This document shows, one piece after another, positions 16,910-26,038 of a stretch of 39,180 nucleotides of DNA (the first letter of the stretch is position 1; the number at the start of each line of letters is the position of its first letter). The stretch is from contig JAFLTV010000011.1 in NCBI GenBank assembly GCA_022509105.1, positions 1 to 39,180 on the forward strand, written 5' to 3'. The DNA comes from Muribaculaceae bacterium. GTDB taxonomy: Bacteria > Bacteroidota > Bacteroidia > Bacteroidales > Muribaculaceae. Made by a program: the position numbers and the translations under genes. The notes beneath the pieces are model-generated. The model did not search any database and was not told where the DNA came from. It was given only the letters and a program-made list of their open reading frames with translations.

Positions 16910-19255
16910 TTATTTACCGCAAGAGATACGGATATTTACAGTTCCGTCGGGTGCCACGCTTATATCAAGAGTAGTTCCTGCCGGAAGTTTGATATTCTTA
17001 TCTTCGCCGGTGTAATTCTTAAGGCTTTCCGGAGCTCGACCTGTTCCGCCTTCTACCGGATGCAATGCCACATTTCCGTCAAATCCTGCCACCGGTTCCA
17101 CTTTTATCGGAGCAATCTTCATCGGTTTATGGGCAGGCTGGGCTGCGGGTTTCGGAGCTGCAGGTTTGACTGCCTCGGTTTTTCCTCCTCCTGCAGCAAA
17201 ACGGATGATCGGTTGATCAGTGGCCATAACATCTCCGTCTGAGATCAGGAGCGCTTCAACCACACCTTCTCTTTCCGACAGAAGATTGTTTTCCATCTTC
17301 ATGGCTTCGTAAACAAGGAGGACATCTCCCGGTTTAACCGTATCACCCGGTTTCACTTTGAATTCCATTACGGTGCCACCCATCGGAGCCAACATCACTT
17401 CGCCTTCTCCCTTAGGCGCGCCGCCTTCAGCCACTGCGCCCTCGCCTTCGAATTCAATGAGAGGCTGGTCGGTTGCCATTACATCACCTTCGGCCACAAG
17501 TATTTTCTTAACCTTTCCGCCCATTTCAGAAGCAAGGTCGTTTTCCATCTTCATAGCTTCGTAAACAAGCACAGTGTCGCCCGGCTTAATGGTATCTCCC
17601 GGTTTCACTTTTATCGACATCACGGTACCACCCATTGGTGCACGGAACACCGGACCATTTCCGGAAGCCGCGTCCGGAGTCGCTTTCTTTTCTTCCGCTT
17701 GAGCGGCTGCTCCTGAAGCTGCATATTCTGCCTTACGCTTGTTGGTAAGGAATGTCTTGGCAACTGCGGGGAGCAATTCGAGAAGAAGGAATTCTTCGTC
17801 ATTTGAAGCTAATTTCACTCCTCCCAGATTTTCAAGAACCGGGTTTTCCGGGGTTTTATATGTGGAAACGTCAAAAGGCTTCTCTGTTTCATCTCCTGTG
17901 ATAAGCTTTCTGAAAGCCGGGTCGATTTCAACCGGAGTCTTGCCGTATTCACCTTTCACGAGAGCTATGAACTGGTTGCTCTTATTGGTGTAGTCGGGTT
18001 TGCCGTTTCGACGGTCCATTGCTAAAGAAACTGCCTGCGAGCCTACAATCTGGCTTGTGGGAGTCACCAATGGCACCAATCCTGCATCACGTCTCACTTT
18101 CGGGATAAGAGCCATGGCCTCTTCAATCACATCTTCAGCATTCAAGGCACGAAGATTAGCCACCATATTGGAATACATTCCGCCGGGAACCTCTGCATTC
18201 TTTACAATTTCATTTGGTTTCGGGAAGCCGAAGTACGCGTCAATTTTATGGCATGCATCGAGCAGCTCTTCTTCTCTGTTGTCTTTGGCGGCTTCAATCG
18301 CACGGTCGAATTCGGCATCGATTTCTTTTGGCATAGACTTGTAAGCCTCCTCGAAATCTCTCTGCCATTTTTCTTTGTTGAGGTCGAAATCAGAAAGAGA
18401 TATCCTTGCTTCTTTCAACACTTCGCGAATCTTGGCTACAGCTTCCATATTTACGTCGAGCTCAATGCCGAGTTTTTGACAGAAGATGTCAACAAGCTCT
18501 ATCGCCGGAGCGGCAGAACCACCGCCAAACCACCAGATGTTCGTGTCGACGATATCCACACCCTGGATGATAGCTGTGAGCACTGAAGCAAGCCCATAGC
18601 CCGGAGTGCAATGCGTGTGGAAATCCACCGGCACTTTCAAAGCGGCTTTCAGCTTCGGCATCAATGTATAGATTCTCGATGGATTTACCAGACCTGCCAT
18701 ATCTTTTACTGTCACCATCTTGGCTCCCAGTTTTTCCATTTCTACAGCAAGGTTCACAAAATATTCATCGGTGAAAATCTTTTCATTTTCCGGAGTGCCT
18801 TTCGGATCGATTGTGTAGCACACTGCTGTGTCGGCAATTCCTCCGAATTCATTGATCATCTTGATAGATGATTTGATATTGTCAAGGTCGTTGAGGGCAT
18901 CAAAAATTCTCATTACATTAAGGCCGTCTTTTATAGCCTCACGATAGAACCCTTCAAGCACACTCTCCGGATAAGGCACATATCCGAAGAGATTTCGCCC
19001 GCGAGAAAGAGCTGAAAGAAGGGATATCCCCTTCATGGCTTTCGAACATTCACGCAGACGATCCCATGGGCTTTCCCCAAGATATCGCATAACGGAATCG
19101 GGCACTGCTCCGCCCCACACTTCCATTATGTAAAATTTAGCCTCTTTATAAAGCGGTAGCAATTTGTCGATGTTAGCCTGCTTCATTCTTGTAGCAAACA
19201 AAGACTGTTGTCCGTCTCTAAGAGTAAGATCTCTTATTTTTAATTTTCTTGCCAT
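16910..19255 (-). CDS. Pyruvate/oxaloacetate carboxyltransferase subunit with two tandem biotinyl domains
   Basis: A 781-residue protein. Residues 1-300 are the HMGL-like carboxyltransferase barrel: IRDLTLRDGQQSLFATR, VKDMAG with the lysine expected to be carbamylated, and the metal-binding DFHTHC motif. The conserved PYC/OADA region follows to about 460. Two biotinyl domains come next, each with the EAMKMEN attachment motif (K569 and K653), separated by 84 residues. A proline/alanine linker and a unique tail follow. The usual subunit B or OadA has one such domain at about 600 residues. The enzyme exchanges carboxyl groups between oxaloacetate and pyruvate through biotin. No beta/gamma decarboxylase or biotin carboxylase gene is nearby, so pyruvate carboxylase B and oxaloacetate decarboxylase alpha cannot be told apart. 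Confidence 0.85.
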   Translation of the reverse strand: MARKLKIRDLTLRDGQQSLFATRMKQANIDKLLPLYKEAKFYIMEVWGGAVPDSVMRYLGESPWDRLRECSKAMKGISLLSALSRGRNLFGYVPYPESVLEGFYREAIKDGLNVMRIFDALNDLDNIKSSIKMINEFGGIADTAVCYTIDPKGTPENEKIFTDEYFVNLAVEMEKLGAKMVTVKDMAGLVNPSRIYTLMPKLKAALKVPVDFHTHCTPGYGLASVLTAIIQGVDIVDTNIWWFGGGSAAPAIELVDIFCQKLGIELDVNMEAVAKIREVLKEARISLSDFDLNKEKWQRDFEEAYKSMPKEIDAEFDRAIEAAKDNREEELLDACHKIDAYFGFPKPNEIVKNAEVPGGMYSNMVANLRALNAEDVIEEAMALIPKVRRDAGLVPLVTPTSQIVGSQAVSLAMDRRNGKPDYTNKSNQFIALVKGEYGKTPVEIDPAFRKLITGDETEKPFDVSTYKTPENPVLENLGGVKLASNDEEFLLLELLPAVAKTFLTNKRKAEYAASGAAAQAEEKKATPDAASGNGPVFRAPMGGTVMSIKVKPGDTIKPGDTVLVYEAMKMENDLASEMGGKVKKILVAEGDVMATDQPLIEFEGEGAVAEGGAPKGEGEVMLAPMGGTVMEFKVKPGDTVKPGDVLLVYEAMKMENNLLSEREGVVEALLISDGDVMATDQPIIRFAAGGGKTEAVKPAAPKPAAQPAHKPMKIAPIKVEPVAGFDGNVALHPVEGGTGRAPESLKNYTGEDKNIKLPAGTTLDISVAPDGTVNIRISCGK

Positions 19256-19324
19256 ATTGGTTATTGGTTTTCCGTTTTTAAAGGCCGGTTTTTTATTCCG
19301 ACCGCGTGGTTATTAGATTTGAGC

Positions 19325-19332
19325 CAAATTTA
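19325..19332 (-). promoter_or_regulatory. -7 box of the carboxyltransferase promoter
   Basis: On the minus strand TAAATTTG is an exact match to TAnnTTTG. A TTTT about 20 nt upstream is a 3/4 match to the -33 box. It lies about 70 bp before the ATG at 19255, within the divergent region shared with the gene at 19486. Confidence 0.45.
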
Positions 19333-19485
19333 GATAATAAAATCCACATGCTAAAACTAAAATCAAAAATAATTATTCCAAACTTCTAAAATTTATATGA
19401 ACAGTCGGGCTTGTTCAAACAAAGAGGTAATTCATTTGTTAAATAAATAAAGATTACGAAATCAACTAACACAAAAAGTCAAGTT

Positions 19486-20226
19486 ATGAAAAAGGTTTTA
19501 TTTTTGATAGCATTTACGTTCAGCTGTCTTTTCGCAAAAGCAGGAGTAACAATTCCATACACGGAAATTCCTTATAACGTGAATTATCATTGGGGCATTA
19601 TCGATGTCATGATTGCCCATGGTTTTGTTAAGATTCAAAGTGACGGCGAAAAATTTCATGGCACCCTCGACGGCACAAGCATCCCTTGGGAAGGTCATAT
19701 TATATTAGTTTCAGACACTTTGAATTTCAATATCCTTCCCGGAAACGGCATAAGCAAAGAGAAAGTGGCATATCAGTCAGGCTGGTATCGCCATCCGAAG
19801 GTTAGCTATTTCCATAGTTCGGGCTATAATTCCGCCGACCCCGCCATTTACAAAAATATAGCGGGAGGAGGAGAATATAATGCAAGCAAATCTTCCATGG
19901 AGGCGATTACCGTCACGTCAGATATGCTCGGTATGTTTTATTATGCCAAGGAAATAAATTTTGCAGGAATGCAGCCGGGCCAACATGTAGTTATCCCCAT
20001 TGATGGCGAATATGCACAGGAAGTGGTGGTGACCTACGAAGGCAACGGCACATTCACGGCAGAAGGGAAAACTTACAACACTTATAATTGCAGGTTTGAA
20101 TACACCTATGGAGGCCAATTGTCGGGCTATCAGGTTGAAATGAAAATCGGACAGGACAATCGAATCCCTCTCTACATAAGCGCAAGCCTCCCGGTAGGAA
20201 GAGTTGAAATGCTTTATGCCGGTTGA
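19486..20226 (+). CDS. Exported DUF3108-like protein
   Basis: A 246-residue protein with a signal peptide (KKVLFLIAFTFSCLFAKAG). The mature part is rich in beta strands. The C-terminal segment (GYQVEMKIGQDNRIPLYI, then ASLPVGRVEM) resembles the end of DUF3108 proteins, predicted beta-barrel or calycin-like proteins of the periplasm. Function is unknown in that family. It is a single gene, divergent from the carboxyltransferase and convergent with luxS. Confidence 0.5.
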   Translation: MKKVLFLIAFTFSCLFAKAGVTIPYTEIPYNVNYHWGIIDVMIAHGFVKIQSDGEKFHGTLDGTSIPWEGHIILVSDTLNFNILPGNGISKEKVAYQSGWYRHPKVSYFHSSGYNSADPAIYKNIAGGGEYNASKSSMEAITVTSDMLGMFYYAKEINFAGMQPGQHVVIPIDGEYAQEVVVTYEGNGTFTAEGKTYNTYNCRFEYTYGGQLSGYQVEMKIGQDNRIPLYISASLPVGRVEMLYAG

Positions 20227-20251
20227 TGACAAGGCTTGACGGTATCCGGAA

Positions 20252-20734
20252 TTAACAGGGGTAGTTGAGATTATCTTCCGAGATATTTTCAATTACCTCT
20301 TTCAGGTATTTTTCAGCTGCCTGTCGAGCTCCCGGAAGGTCATTAAAAGTATAGTTGCCGCAGTCTTTGGGAGTGGCTCCCGGTATTTCACCTTCGAATC
20401 CGGCTATAAATTCGAATGTCTCCCTTATCAAAGGCAATATGTCTTTTGATTCAAGGTCTCCCTGGAGAATAAGATAAGAACCCGTGCAGCATCCCATGGG
20501 ACCCCAGTAAACCACTCTGTCTTTCCATAGCGGATGGTTTCTCAAAAAGGTGGCCGCAAGATGTTCGATAGTATGGAGGGATTCCGGGCTCAGGGCCTCC
20601 ATTCGGTTAGGTTCCGTTAGCCGGATGTCAAAAGTGGTCAAAACATCTCCTGATGCCGTCCAGTCTTTGCGTGAAACGTATATGCCGCGAAGCAGGCGCT
20701 GATGATCGATTGTAAAACTGGGTATTTTTTCCAT
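20252..20734 (-). CDS. luxS: S-ribosylhomocysteine lyase LuxS
   Basis: A 160-residue enzyme that splits S-ribosylhomocysteine into homocysteine and DPD, the AI-2 precursor, in the activated methyl cycle. Metal ligands H54 and H58 (HTIEH) and C125 (PKDCGNY), and catalytic C82 in GCCTGSYL, are all present. The start was placed at ATG 20734, giving the canonical EKIPSFTIDH; the open frame continues six codons to a TTG at 20752 that overlaps the promoter. Length is normal. No pfs (nucleosidase) gene is adjacent. Confidence 0.95.
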   Translation of the reverse strand: MEKIPSFTIDHQRLLRGIYVSRKDWTASGDVLTTFDIRLTEPNRMEALSPESLHTIEHLAATFLRNHPLWKDRVVYWGPMGCCTGSYLILQGDLESKDILPLIRETFEFIAGFEGEIPGATPKDCGNYTFNDLPGARQAAEKYLKEVIENISEDNLNYPC

Positions 20735-20749
20735 GGAAACAGTTGTTTT

Positions 20750-20779
20750 CAAATTTATAATCGAATAAATTCATGCAAA
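20750..20779 (-). promoter_or_regulatory. Candidate luxS promoter
   Basis: On the minus strand TTTG (20776-20779) is followed after 18 nt by TAAATTTG (20750-20757). The spacing is slightly short and the leader would be only about 10 nt. The TTTG itself belongs to a TAATTTTG that could serve as an alternative -7 box with a longer leader. Confidence 0.35.
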
Positions 20780-20825
20780 ATTAACTTTTTTCATAATAAT
20801 AATGTATTCATGTCGAATTTATAAG

Positions 20826-20833
20826 TATTTTTG
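20826..20833 (+). promoter_or_regulatory. -7 box of the lipoprotein gene
   Basis: TATTTTTG is an exact TAnnTTTG match 35 nt before the ATG at 20869. No clear -33 box is seen at the expected distance. Confidence 0.35.
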
Positions 20834-20868
20834 TTGTTAATTTGCACATAAATTATAAACAATTCAAT

Positions 20869-21423
20869 ATGAATAAGAATTTAAGAATAAGAGCGATAAC
20901 AAAAATAGCGGTTTTTGCCTTCATGGGTATCTTCCTGACGATGATTTCTGCATCTTGCGGAAATCCGAAAACTGAAGAAACCGCTGAAACCGCTCAAGTT
21001 AATGAAGAGGAATTTTATGCCACTCAGCCTCTTCACAGCGGTCTCTATGACGCAAGCTATTTTTGTATCACTCCTGTAGGCGACGCCAAAGACAAGGCTG
21101 AAAGAAAAGGCGGGTTTGACGGCAGGGTGTTTTTTGCTTTAAGCCCGGAGACATCTGCCATGTATGTCTTTGAAAATGGGAATCGCACGAAGATAAACTA
21201 TATTGTGAATTTTCAAAAACCGTTTGAAAAGACCGACAGCGGATACGTCACCTTAGACAACAAAGATCAGCTTGTAAGGATCACGAACGACAGCACAGAT
21301 CTTGTTCTTAATTTTGTGAGAACAGGCGAAGACTATTCCATCAAGTTTAGTCCGAAGCCACGCTACACGGGCACGGCCGTAGAGATTATGGAAAAGATGG
21401 CCGAGCAGAAGAACAAGAAGTAG
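20869..21423 (+). CDS. Small lipoprotein, possible NlpE-like or DUF-type
   Basis: A 184-residue lipoprotein starting at ATG 20869; an upstream TTG adds nine residues not needed for the signal. The signal peptide (IAVFAFMGIFLTMISASC) ends in a lipobox with Cys at 32, followed by an acidic linker (PKTEETAETAQVNEEE). The mature domain has strands such as GRVFFALSPETSAMYVFENG and ends in a lysine-rich tail. I do not recognise the family with confidence; a small beta-barrel copper or stress-sensing fold like NlpE is only a possibility. The ion-channel gene follows after 55 nt. Confidence 0.5.
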   Translation: MNKNLRIRAITKIAVFAFMGIFLTMISASCGNPKTEETAETAQVNEEEFYATQPLHSGLYDASYFCITPVGDAKDKAERKGGFDGRVFFALSPETSAMYVFENGNRTKINYIVNFQKPFEKTDSGYVTLDNKDQLVRITNDSTDLVLNFVRTGEDYSIKFSPKPRYTGTAVEIMEKMAEQKNKK

Positions 21424-21478
21424 AAGCCGGAAATCGGGATTCGTTGCTGCAGCGGTATAAGATGTAGGAAAGAATAGA

Positions 21479-22447
21479 ATGAAGTATACCTTTTCTCAAA
21501 GATTGGCCCACTTCTTTCATGTGGTGTCGAATATAAGGCCTATAGTATGGATCGGCCTCTATGTTTGCATCACCCCGATATTTGCGTTGATTTATTGGGG
21601 ATTGCCCGACGGGCAGTTCCGCATTCCCGATAATGAGGCCACAGGTTATGGTTCCTGGCTCTATTACAGCATTGTGACTATAACCACTCTTGGTTTCGGC
21701 GACTATACTCCGGCACAAGGTGCCGCTCAGGCTGTCACAGCCGTTGAAGTGATGTGTGGCCTTATATTTTTAGGCCTGTTTCTAAACGCTGTGGGATCTA
21801 TGAAATCGGAAATAGATGTGGAATCGGAAATAGAAAAGCAGAAACAGTTGCATCTCGGCATGGAACATGACAAATTGTTGAAATCTGTGCCTATGGTGCT
21901 TCATTCGCTCAACACATTTCTTGCTTTCTGTTATGCCGTCACCACTCCTGCAGATAAAAGGAAAGGGGAAGACGCAAGGTATAATCCGGATTTCACATTC
22001 AATGATCTTTCGGATATGTTTCAACCGAGCGGACTCCCTTTCGACCGGACTCGCCTGCCCGCTGTGGAAAGGCTGCTTCACAGTGCTTCACAATCAAGCC
22101 TTCTTCTGGATTCTTTGCAACAAAGGATAGATTTGACTCTTTGGCCCGTATTGCTTGAAGATTGTTTCTCTTTTGTGGCAAATTGCCAGATGTTTTCAAA
22201 CACCGACGCCATGTTCAGGAACTCCGGACAGTTTGCTTTTGCAGATCCCTCGTCTGACGAACAGACAGCAGAAGATAATCTGGCAAAAAAATTAAAGGAA
22301 TGGAAATCTGAGGAAGGAGCTTCTCCGGATTCGGATCTTCAGTCGGTGGCCGAACTTGAATCGTTTATAAAAGACAATGCCCGTATTGCCATCTCGATAG
22401 AAACCGAGCTCACAAAACTCGCTATGAAGACAGACGGGACGGAATAA
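21479..22447 (+). CDS. Two-transmembrane potassium-channel family protein
   Basis: A 322-residue protein. The first helix is at about residues 22-40 (IVWIGLYVCITPIFALIYW), then a pore loop with the filter TLGFGD at 70-75, a variant of TVGYGD, and a second helix at about 83-105 (VTAVEVMCGLIFLGLFLNAV). This is the KcsA-like Ion_trans_2 layout, forming a tetramer. The 215-residue cytoplasmic part is helical and acidic and shows no RCK/TrkA-N nucleotide-binding motif. Phe in place of Tyr in the filter is common in bacterial channels. It lies between two lipoprotein genes; whether they form an operon is unclear. Confidence 0.8.
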   Translation: MKYTFSQRLAHFFHVVSNIRPIVWIGLYVCITPIFALIYWGLPDGQFRIPDNEATGYGSWLYYSIVTITTLGFGDYTPAQGAAQAVTAVEVMCGLIFLGLFLNAVGSMKSEIDVESEIEKQKQLHLGMEHDKLLKSVPMVLHSLNTFLAFCYAVTTPADKRKGEDARYNPDFTFNDLSDMFQPSGLPFDRTRLPAVERLLHSASQSSLLLDSLQQRIDLTLWPVLLEDCFSFVANCQMFSNTDAMFRNSGQFAFADPSSDEQTAEDNLAKKLKEWKSEEGASPDSDLQSVAELESFIKDNARIAISIETELTKLAMKTDGTE

Positions 22448-22491
22448 TGAAAAAAATTCTTTAACCTATATAAACATAAATAATTAATCTT

Positions 22492-24174
22492 ATGAAGAAA
22501 CAAATTCTTTATTTGTCATTAGGTGTAGCCTTGATCGGTATGACCGGTTGCACCAAGAAACTCGGGGACTTTGCAAGTTCTTACTTCAACACAAACTCCA
22601 CTCCGCTTGAAACAGTTGGACAGAATGTGCCTGCAACTATCACAGGTAACATCCCGGCTAAATTCATGCAGAAAAATGCTAAAGTTACAGCCACTCCCGT
22701 TTTGGTGTATGCAAGTGGTGAAACTCAGGGCACTCCCGTTGTAATCCAAGGTGAAAACGTTAAAGCTAACGGTCAGGTTGTAAGTTATGCGAACGGTGGC
22801 ACAGTGCAGATTCCGTTCAACACTCAATACAATCCTGAAATGGCTCAGTCAGATCTTTATCTTGACTTCCAGGTTGACCAGAACGGCAAGCTTTACGGTC
22901 TTCCCCGCGTGAAAGTTGGCTATGGTATCGTTGCAACTTCTACTCTTGCCACTGCCGAAACTGTTTATCCCGCAATCGTAGCCGACAGCTTCCAGAGAAT
23001 CATCCAGGAAAAATGCAATGCTGAAATCATGTTCCTCATCAATCAGGCAATCATTCGTCAGAACCAGATCGATGCGCCGGATTATGTTGACTTCAACGCT
23101 CGTTTGAAAGAAGCTAACGAAGCTCCCAACCAGGAAATCGTAGGTATCAACATTCACTCCACAGCTTCTCCCGACGGTAGCTATGCTTTCAATGAGGCTC
23201 TCGCTGAAAAACGTGAGGTTGTGACTACAAAACTCATCGAAAATCAGATGAAGAAAGACAAAATCGCTGACTTTGGTGAAATTACAGCTTCCTTCACTCC
23301 TGAAGACTGGGAAGGTTTCCAGGAATTGGTTGAAAAGAGCAATATCCAGGATAAAGACCTTATCCTTGCTGTCTTGAAGATGTATAAGGATCCGAATCAA
23401 AGAGAGGAAGAGATCCGCAACATGGCAAGCGTGTTTGACGAGCTCGAAAAGGAAATCATGCCGAAACTCCGTTATTCAAAGATTCAGGCTTCTATCAACG
23501 TTATCGGCAAGAGCGATGAAGAACTCCTCGCAGTTTTCAACAGCAACCCGGGTTCATTGTCAGAAGATGAATTGCTTTATGTAGCAACTCTTGTTGACGA
23601 CAACAACGGCAAGATGGCTGTATATCAGAAAGTGATTGAAGTTTATCCCAACAGCTATCGCGGATATAACAACCTTGGTATGACTCAATACGTTGCCGGT
23701 GACTACACCACAGCTTTGTCTAACTTCAACAAGGCTAAGAGCATCAATCCTTCAGCTAAGGAAACAGCCATGAATGTTGGTCTTATCGAGCTCATCAACG
23801 GCAACTATGGCAAAGCTAACGAACTTATAGGTTCAGCAGCAGGTGTGCCGGAAGCAAGCGATGCTCTGGGTACATACTACCTCACAATGGGTGAAGTTGC
23901 TAAAGCAAACACCGCTTTTGGTAATTCAAAGACAAACAATGCAGCTTTAGGCAAGATCCTTGCTAAGGATTATTCAGGCGCTCAGTCTGTTCTTTCACAG
24001 GTTGCAAATCCCGACGCTACAACTTATTATCTTGCAGCAGTTGTTGGCGCACGCACAAACAATGAAAGCGCAGTGCTCAGCAATCTTAAGAAAGCTATCA
24101 GCCTTGACAACACTATGCTTCAACAGGCTCAAAGCGACCTCGAGTTTGCAAACTATAACCTCAATGGTCTTTAA
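22492..24174 (+). CDS. TPR-containing outer-membrane lipoprotein with an OmpA-like segment
   Basis: A 560-residue lipoprotein (LGVALIGMTGC, Cys at 20). After a beta-rich N-terminal part, residues about 218-255 (GINIHSTASPDGSYAFNEAL, then EKREVVTTKL) resemble the OmpA-like peptidoglycan-binding pattern of ASPEG...N..LS..RA. Residues about 375-485 contain tetratricopeptide repeats (VYPNSYRGYNNLGMTQYVAGDY, then ALSNFNKAKSINPSA). The codon use is strongly biased toward a few codons (GCT, AAC, GAA), unlike the neighbours, suggesting high expression. It resembles an abundant Bacteroidota envelope lipoprotein, possibly an anchor between outer membrane and cell wall. The gene is closed by a strong terminator. 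Confidence 0.7.
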   Translation: MKKQILYLSLGVALIGMTGCTKKLGDFASSYFNTNSTPLETVGQNVPATITGNIPAKFMQKNAKVTATPVLVYASGETQGTPVVIQGENVKANGQVVSYANGGTVQIPFNTQYNPEMAQSDLYLDFQVDQNGKLYGLPRVKVGYGIVATSTLATAETVYPAIVADSFQRIIQEKCNAEIMFLINQAIIRQNQIDAPDYVDFNARLKEANEAPNQEIVGINIHSTASPDGSYAFNEALAEKREVVTTKLIENQMKKDKIADFGEITASFTPEDWEGFQELVEKSNIQDKDLILAVLKMYKDPNQREEEIRNMASVFDELEKEIMPKLRYSKIQASINVIGKSDEELLAVFNSNPGSLSEDELLYVATLVDDNNGKMAVYQKVIEVYPNSYRGYNNLGMTQYVAGDYTTALSNFNKAKSINPSAKETAMNVGLIELINGNYGKANELIGSAAGVPEASDALGTYYLTMGEVAKANTAFGNSKTNNAALGKILAKDYSGAQSVLSQVANPDATTYYLAAVVGARTNNESAVLSNLKKAISLDNTMLQQAQSDLEFANYNLNGL

Positions 24175-24227
24175 TAGTTAGACCTATAGCTTATTTGGCA
24201 TAGTTTCATAACTTGCCAAAATAATCA

Positions 24228-24264
24228 AAGGGGATGATTTCCTGAAAAAAGGATTCATCCCCTT
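24228..24264 (+). terminator. Strong intrinsic terminator, probably bidirectional
   Basis: AAGGGGATGA (24228-24237) and TCATCCCCTT (24255-24264) form a perfect 10-bp stem, with an inner TCC/GGA pairing around an A-rich loop. GTTTTG follows on the plus strand and TTTGATTATTTT on the minus strand. It separates the lipoprotein gene from the convergent thyA operon and can serve both. Confidence 0.85.
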
Positions 24265-24317
24265 GTTTTGCTCTCCTCTATAAACCTTCTTGGGAATCAG
24301 AGAAAATTAATTCTTCT

Positions 24318-25112
24318 TTATACACTAACCTCTCCCTTTATTGCCGGATACGGGTCATAGTCTTCAAGATGGAAGTCGGAATATTTGAAGTCGAAGATGT
24401 TTTTCACTTCCGGATTAATCACCATCCGGGGAAGCTTACGGGGCTGACGGAGCAACTGCTGCTCCACTTGCTGCAAATGGTTCAGATAAATGTGAGCATC
24501 GCCCAACGTATGGATGAAATCTCCCGGTTTCAGACCACACACCTGAGCCATCATCATGGTCAGCAGTGCATAGCTTGCGATGTTGAAAGGCACCCCGAGG
24601 AAACTGTCGGCGCTACGCTGATATAGTTGAAGGGAGAGTTTTCCATTAGCAACATAAAATTGGAAGAAACAATGGCATGGAGGGAGATTCATGTTGTCGA
24701 TGTCGGCCACATTCCATGCGCTGACAATTATTCTTCGTGAATCTGGATTCTCCTTAATGGTTTTCACAGCTTCGGCTATCTGGTCGATAAAGCCGCCGTT
24801 ATAATCGGGCCATGAACGCCATTGGAATCCGTAAATATGCCCTAAGGAGCCATCAGGATCGGCCCATTCGTTCCATATCCTGACTCCGTTCTCCTGAAGA
24901 TATTTCACATTGGTGTCTCCGGCTAAAAACCACAGCAACTCATGGATGATGCTTTTGAGATGCACTTTCTTTGTTGTCACGAGCGGGAAACCGTCTTCAA
25001 GATTGAATCGCATTTGATAGCCGAAAGTTGAAATTGTTCCGGTGCCGGTACGGTCGCTTTTCACGGTTCCCTCGTCAAGGATATGGCGAAGCAGGTCGAG
25101 ATATTGTTTCAT
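24318..25112 (-). CDS. thyA: Thymidylate synthase ThyA
   Basis: A 264-residue enzyme, exactly the E. coli ThyA length. It methylates dUMP to dTMP using methylene-tetrahydrofolate. The catalytic C146 is in PPCHCFF. Other conserved blocks are [40 protein letters not shown] and the final GDAHIYLNH. The gene lies 18 nt after the iron-sulfur protein gene, last of the yidC run. The folate enzyme that recycles its product, folA, is about 9 kb away on the same strand. Confidence 0.97.
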   Translation of the reverse strand: MKQYLDLLRHILDEGTVKSDRTGTGTISTFGYQMRFNLEDGFPLVTTKKVHLKSIIHELLWFLAGDTNVKYLQENGVRIWNEWADPDGSLGHIYGFQWRSWPDYNGGFIDQIAEAVKTIKENPDSRRIIVSAWNVADIDNMNLPPCHCFFQFYVANGKLSLQLYQRSADSFLGVPFNIASYALLTMMMAQVCGLKPGDFIHTLGDAHIYLNHLQQVEQQLLRQPRKLPRMVINPEVKNIFDFKYSDFHLEDYDPYPAIKGEVSV

Positions 25113-25130
25113 AACAGTCAGTTTTTGGAA

Positions 25131-25949
25131 TTAAGTTTCGGCTGTGGTGCGAGTCATCAAAGGAGTCGCGCGCCGGTTACGGTTGATTTGAAGACGAATG
25201 GCATCATTAGGGCAGACGTGGCCGCAATCAAAGCAGCGCACACAACGGGAATTATCCACATGACGCGACACCACCTTTATGCATTGGCTTCTACAGACAT
25301 CTTCACATTTCATGCAATTAATGCATCTGTCGGGGTCAATCTCAATGTGATAAAGGGTGTAATTGCTGACGCATCCCAATGCTGTGCCTATAGGACAGAT
25401 ATCCGTGCAGAATCCGCGGCCCGTAATCAATCCTACAATGATTAACAGAAGAGCCGACACCACCCCTGCTATGATTCCTGTCGTCATGCCTACACCGAGC
25501 CTCACCCACTCCATTTTTTCAGCCGAGGGATGGATATCTCCGGAGATATTCCTTATAATGCTCCATGGTTCGATCCAGAAGGGCACTGCAGCAACACCGG
25601 CTATAATGCAGAATATGTATGCCCCCAGTATATAATATCTCATCTTTGAGCCCGGACGATAACTGAAAGGCTTTCTTAGCGGCTTTATAAAGCGGCGTCC
25701 GTGTCTGAATATATCCTGGAAAGTGCCCACAGGACAAACTGTCGAGCAATATATTCGGCCTAAAAGAAGTGTTACCACAAACCAGATTATAGTGACCCCC
25801 AAGTAATTTGCTATCATCGAGGGAATGATTTGCACCTTCTCTACAAATCCCAGAGCCGGATGAATCTTCAATCCTATTGCAAAATAGAGAACGGCACCGA
25901 CAAAAAAGATGACGGCGAGAATGATTCTTATTATCCGTAGCTCTTTCAT
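25131..25949 (-). CDS. NapH/NosR-type 4Fe-4S membrane protein
   Basis: A 272-residue membrane protein with about four transmembrane helices (LAVIFFVGAVLYFAIGL; GVTIIWFVVTLLLG; YILGAYIFCIIAGVAAV; GIIAGVVSALLLIIVGLI). Two CxxxCP motifs at the membrane (C68/C72 and C181/C185) and two ferredoxin-type 4Fe-4S clusters (C209, C212, C215, C219 and C236, C239, C242, C246) match NapH-like quinol-oxidising or electron-transfer proteins. The partner reductase is not in the window, so its pathway is unknown. It lies between yidC and thyA in a minus-strand run. Confidence 0.8.
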   Translation of the reverse strand: MKELRIIRIILAVIFFVGAVLYFAIGLKIHPALGFVEKVQIIPSMIANYLGVTIIWFVVTLLLGRIYCSTVCPVGTFQDIFRHGRRFIKPLRKPFSYRPGSKMRYYILGAYIFCIIAGVAAVPFWIEPWSIIRNISGDIHPSAEKMEWVRLGVGMTTGIIAGVVSALLLIIVGLITGRGFCTDICPIGTALGCVSNYTLYHIEIDPDRCINCMKCEDVCRSQCIKVVSRHVDNSRCVRCFDCGHVCPNDAIRLQINRNRRATPLMTRTTAET

Positions 25950-25960
25950 TTAGGCAAATG

Positions 25961-25997
25961 CCCCCGACATCTTGGCATAAGCTTCATAAGTCGGGGG
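25961..25997 (-). other. Intergenic stem-loop between yidC and the iron-sulfur gene
   Basis: CCCCCGAC at 25961-25968 is the perfect reverse complement of GTCGGGGG at 25990-25997, with a 21-nt loop. It lies just upstream of the iron-sulfur gene start on the minus strand and is not followed by a U-tract, so it looks like an RNA-processing or stability element rather than a terminator. Confidence 0.4.
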
Positions 25998-26038
25998 TTG
26001 ATATAAGGTTGTGCCTCCGTGAAGGAGACAATTGAATT

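Noticed and set aside
25949..25989. 13-codon ORF MKLMPRCRGHLPK overlapping the iron-sulfur gene start by ATGA
   Set aside because: It is short, lies within the stem-loop at 25961-25997 and has no codon bias linked to the downstream gene; coupling by chance is more likely than a leader peptide.
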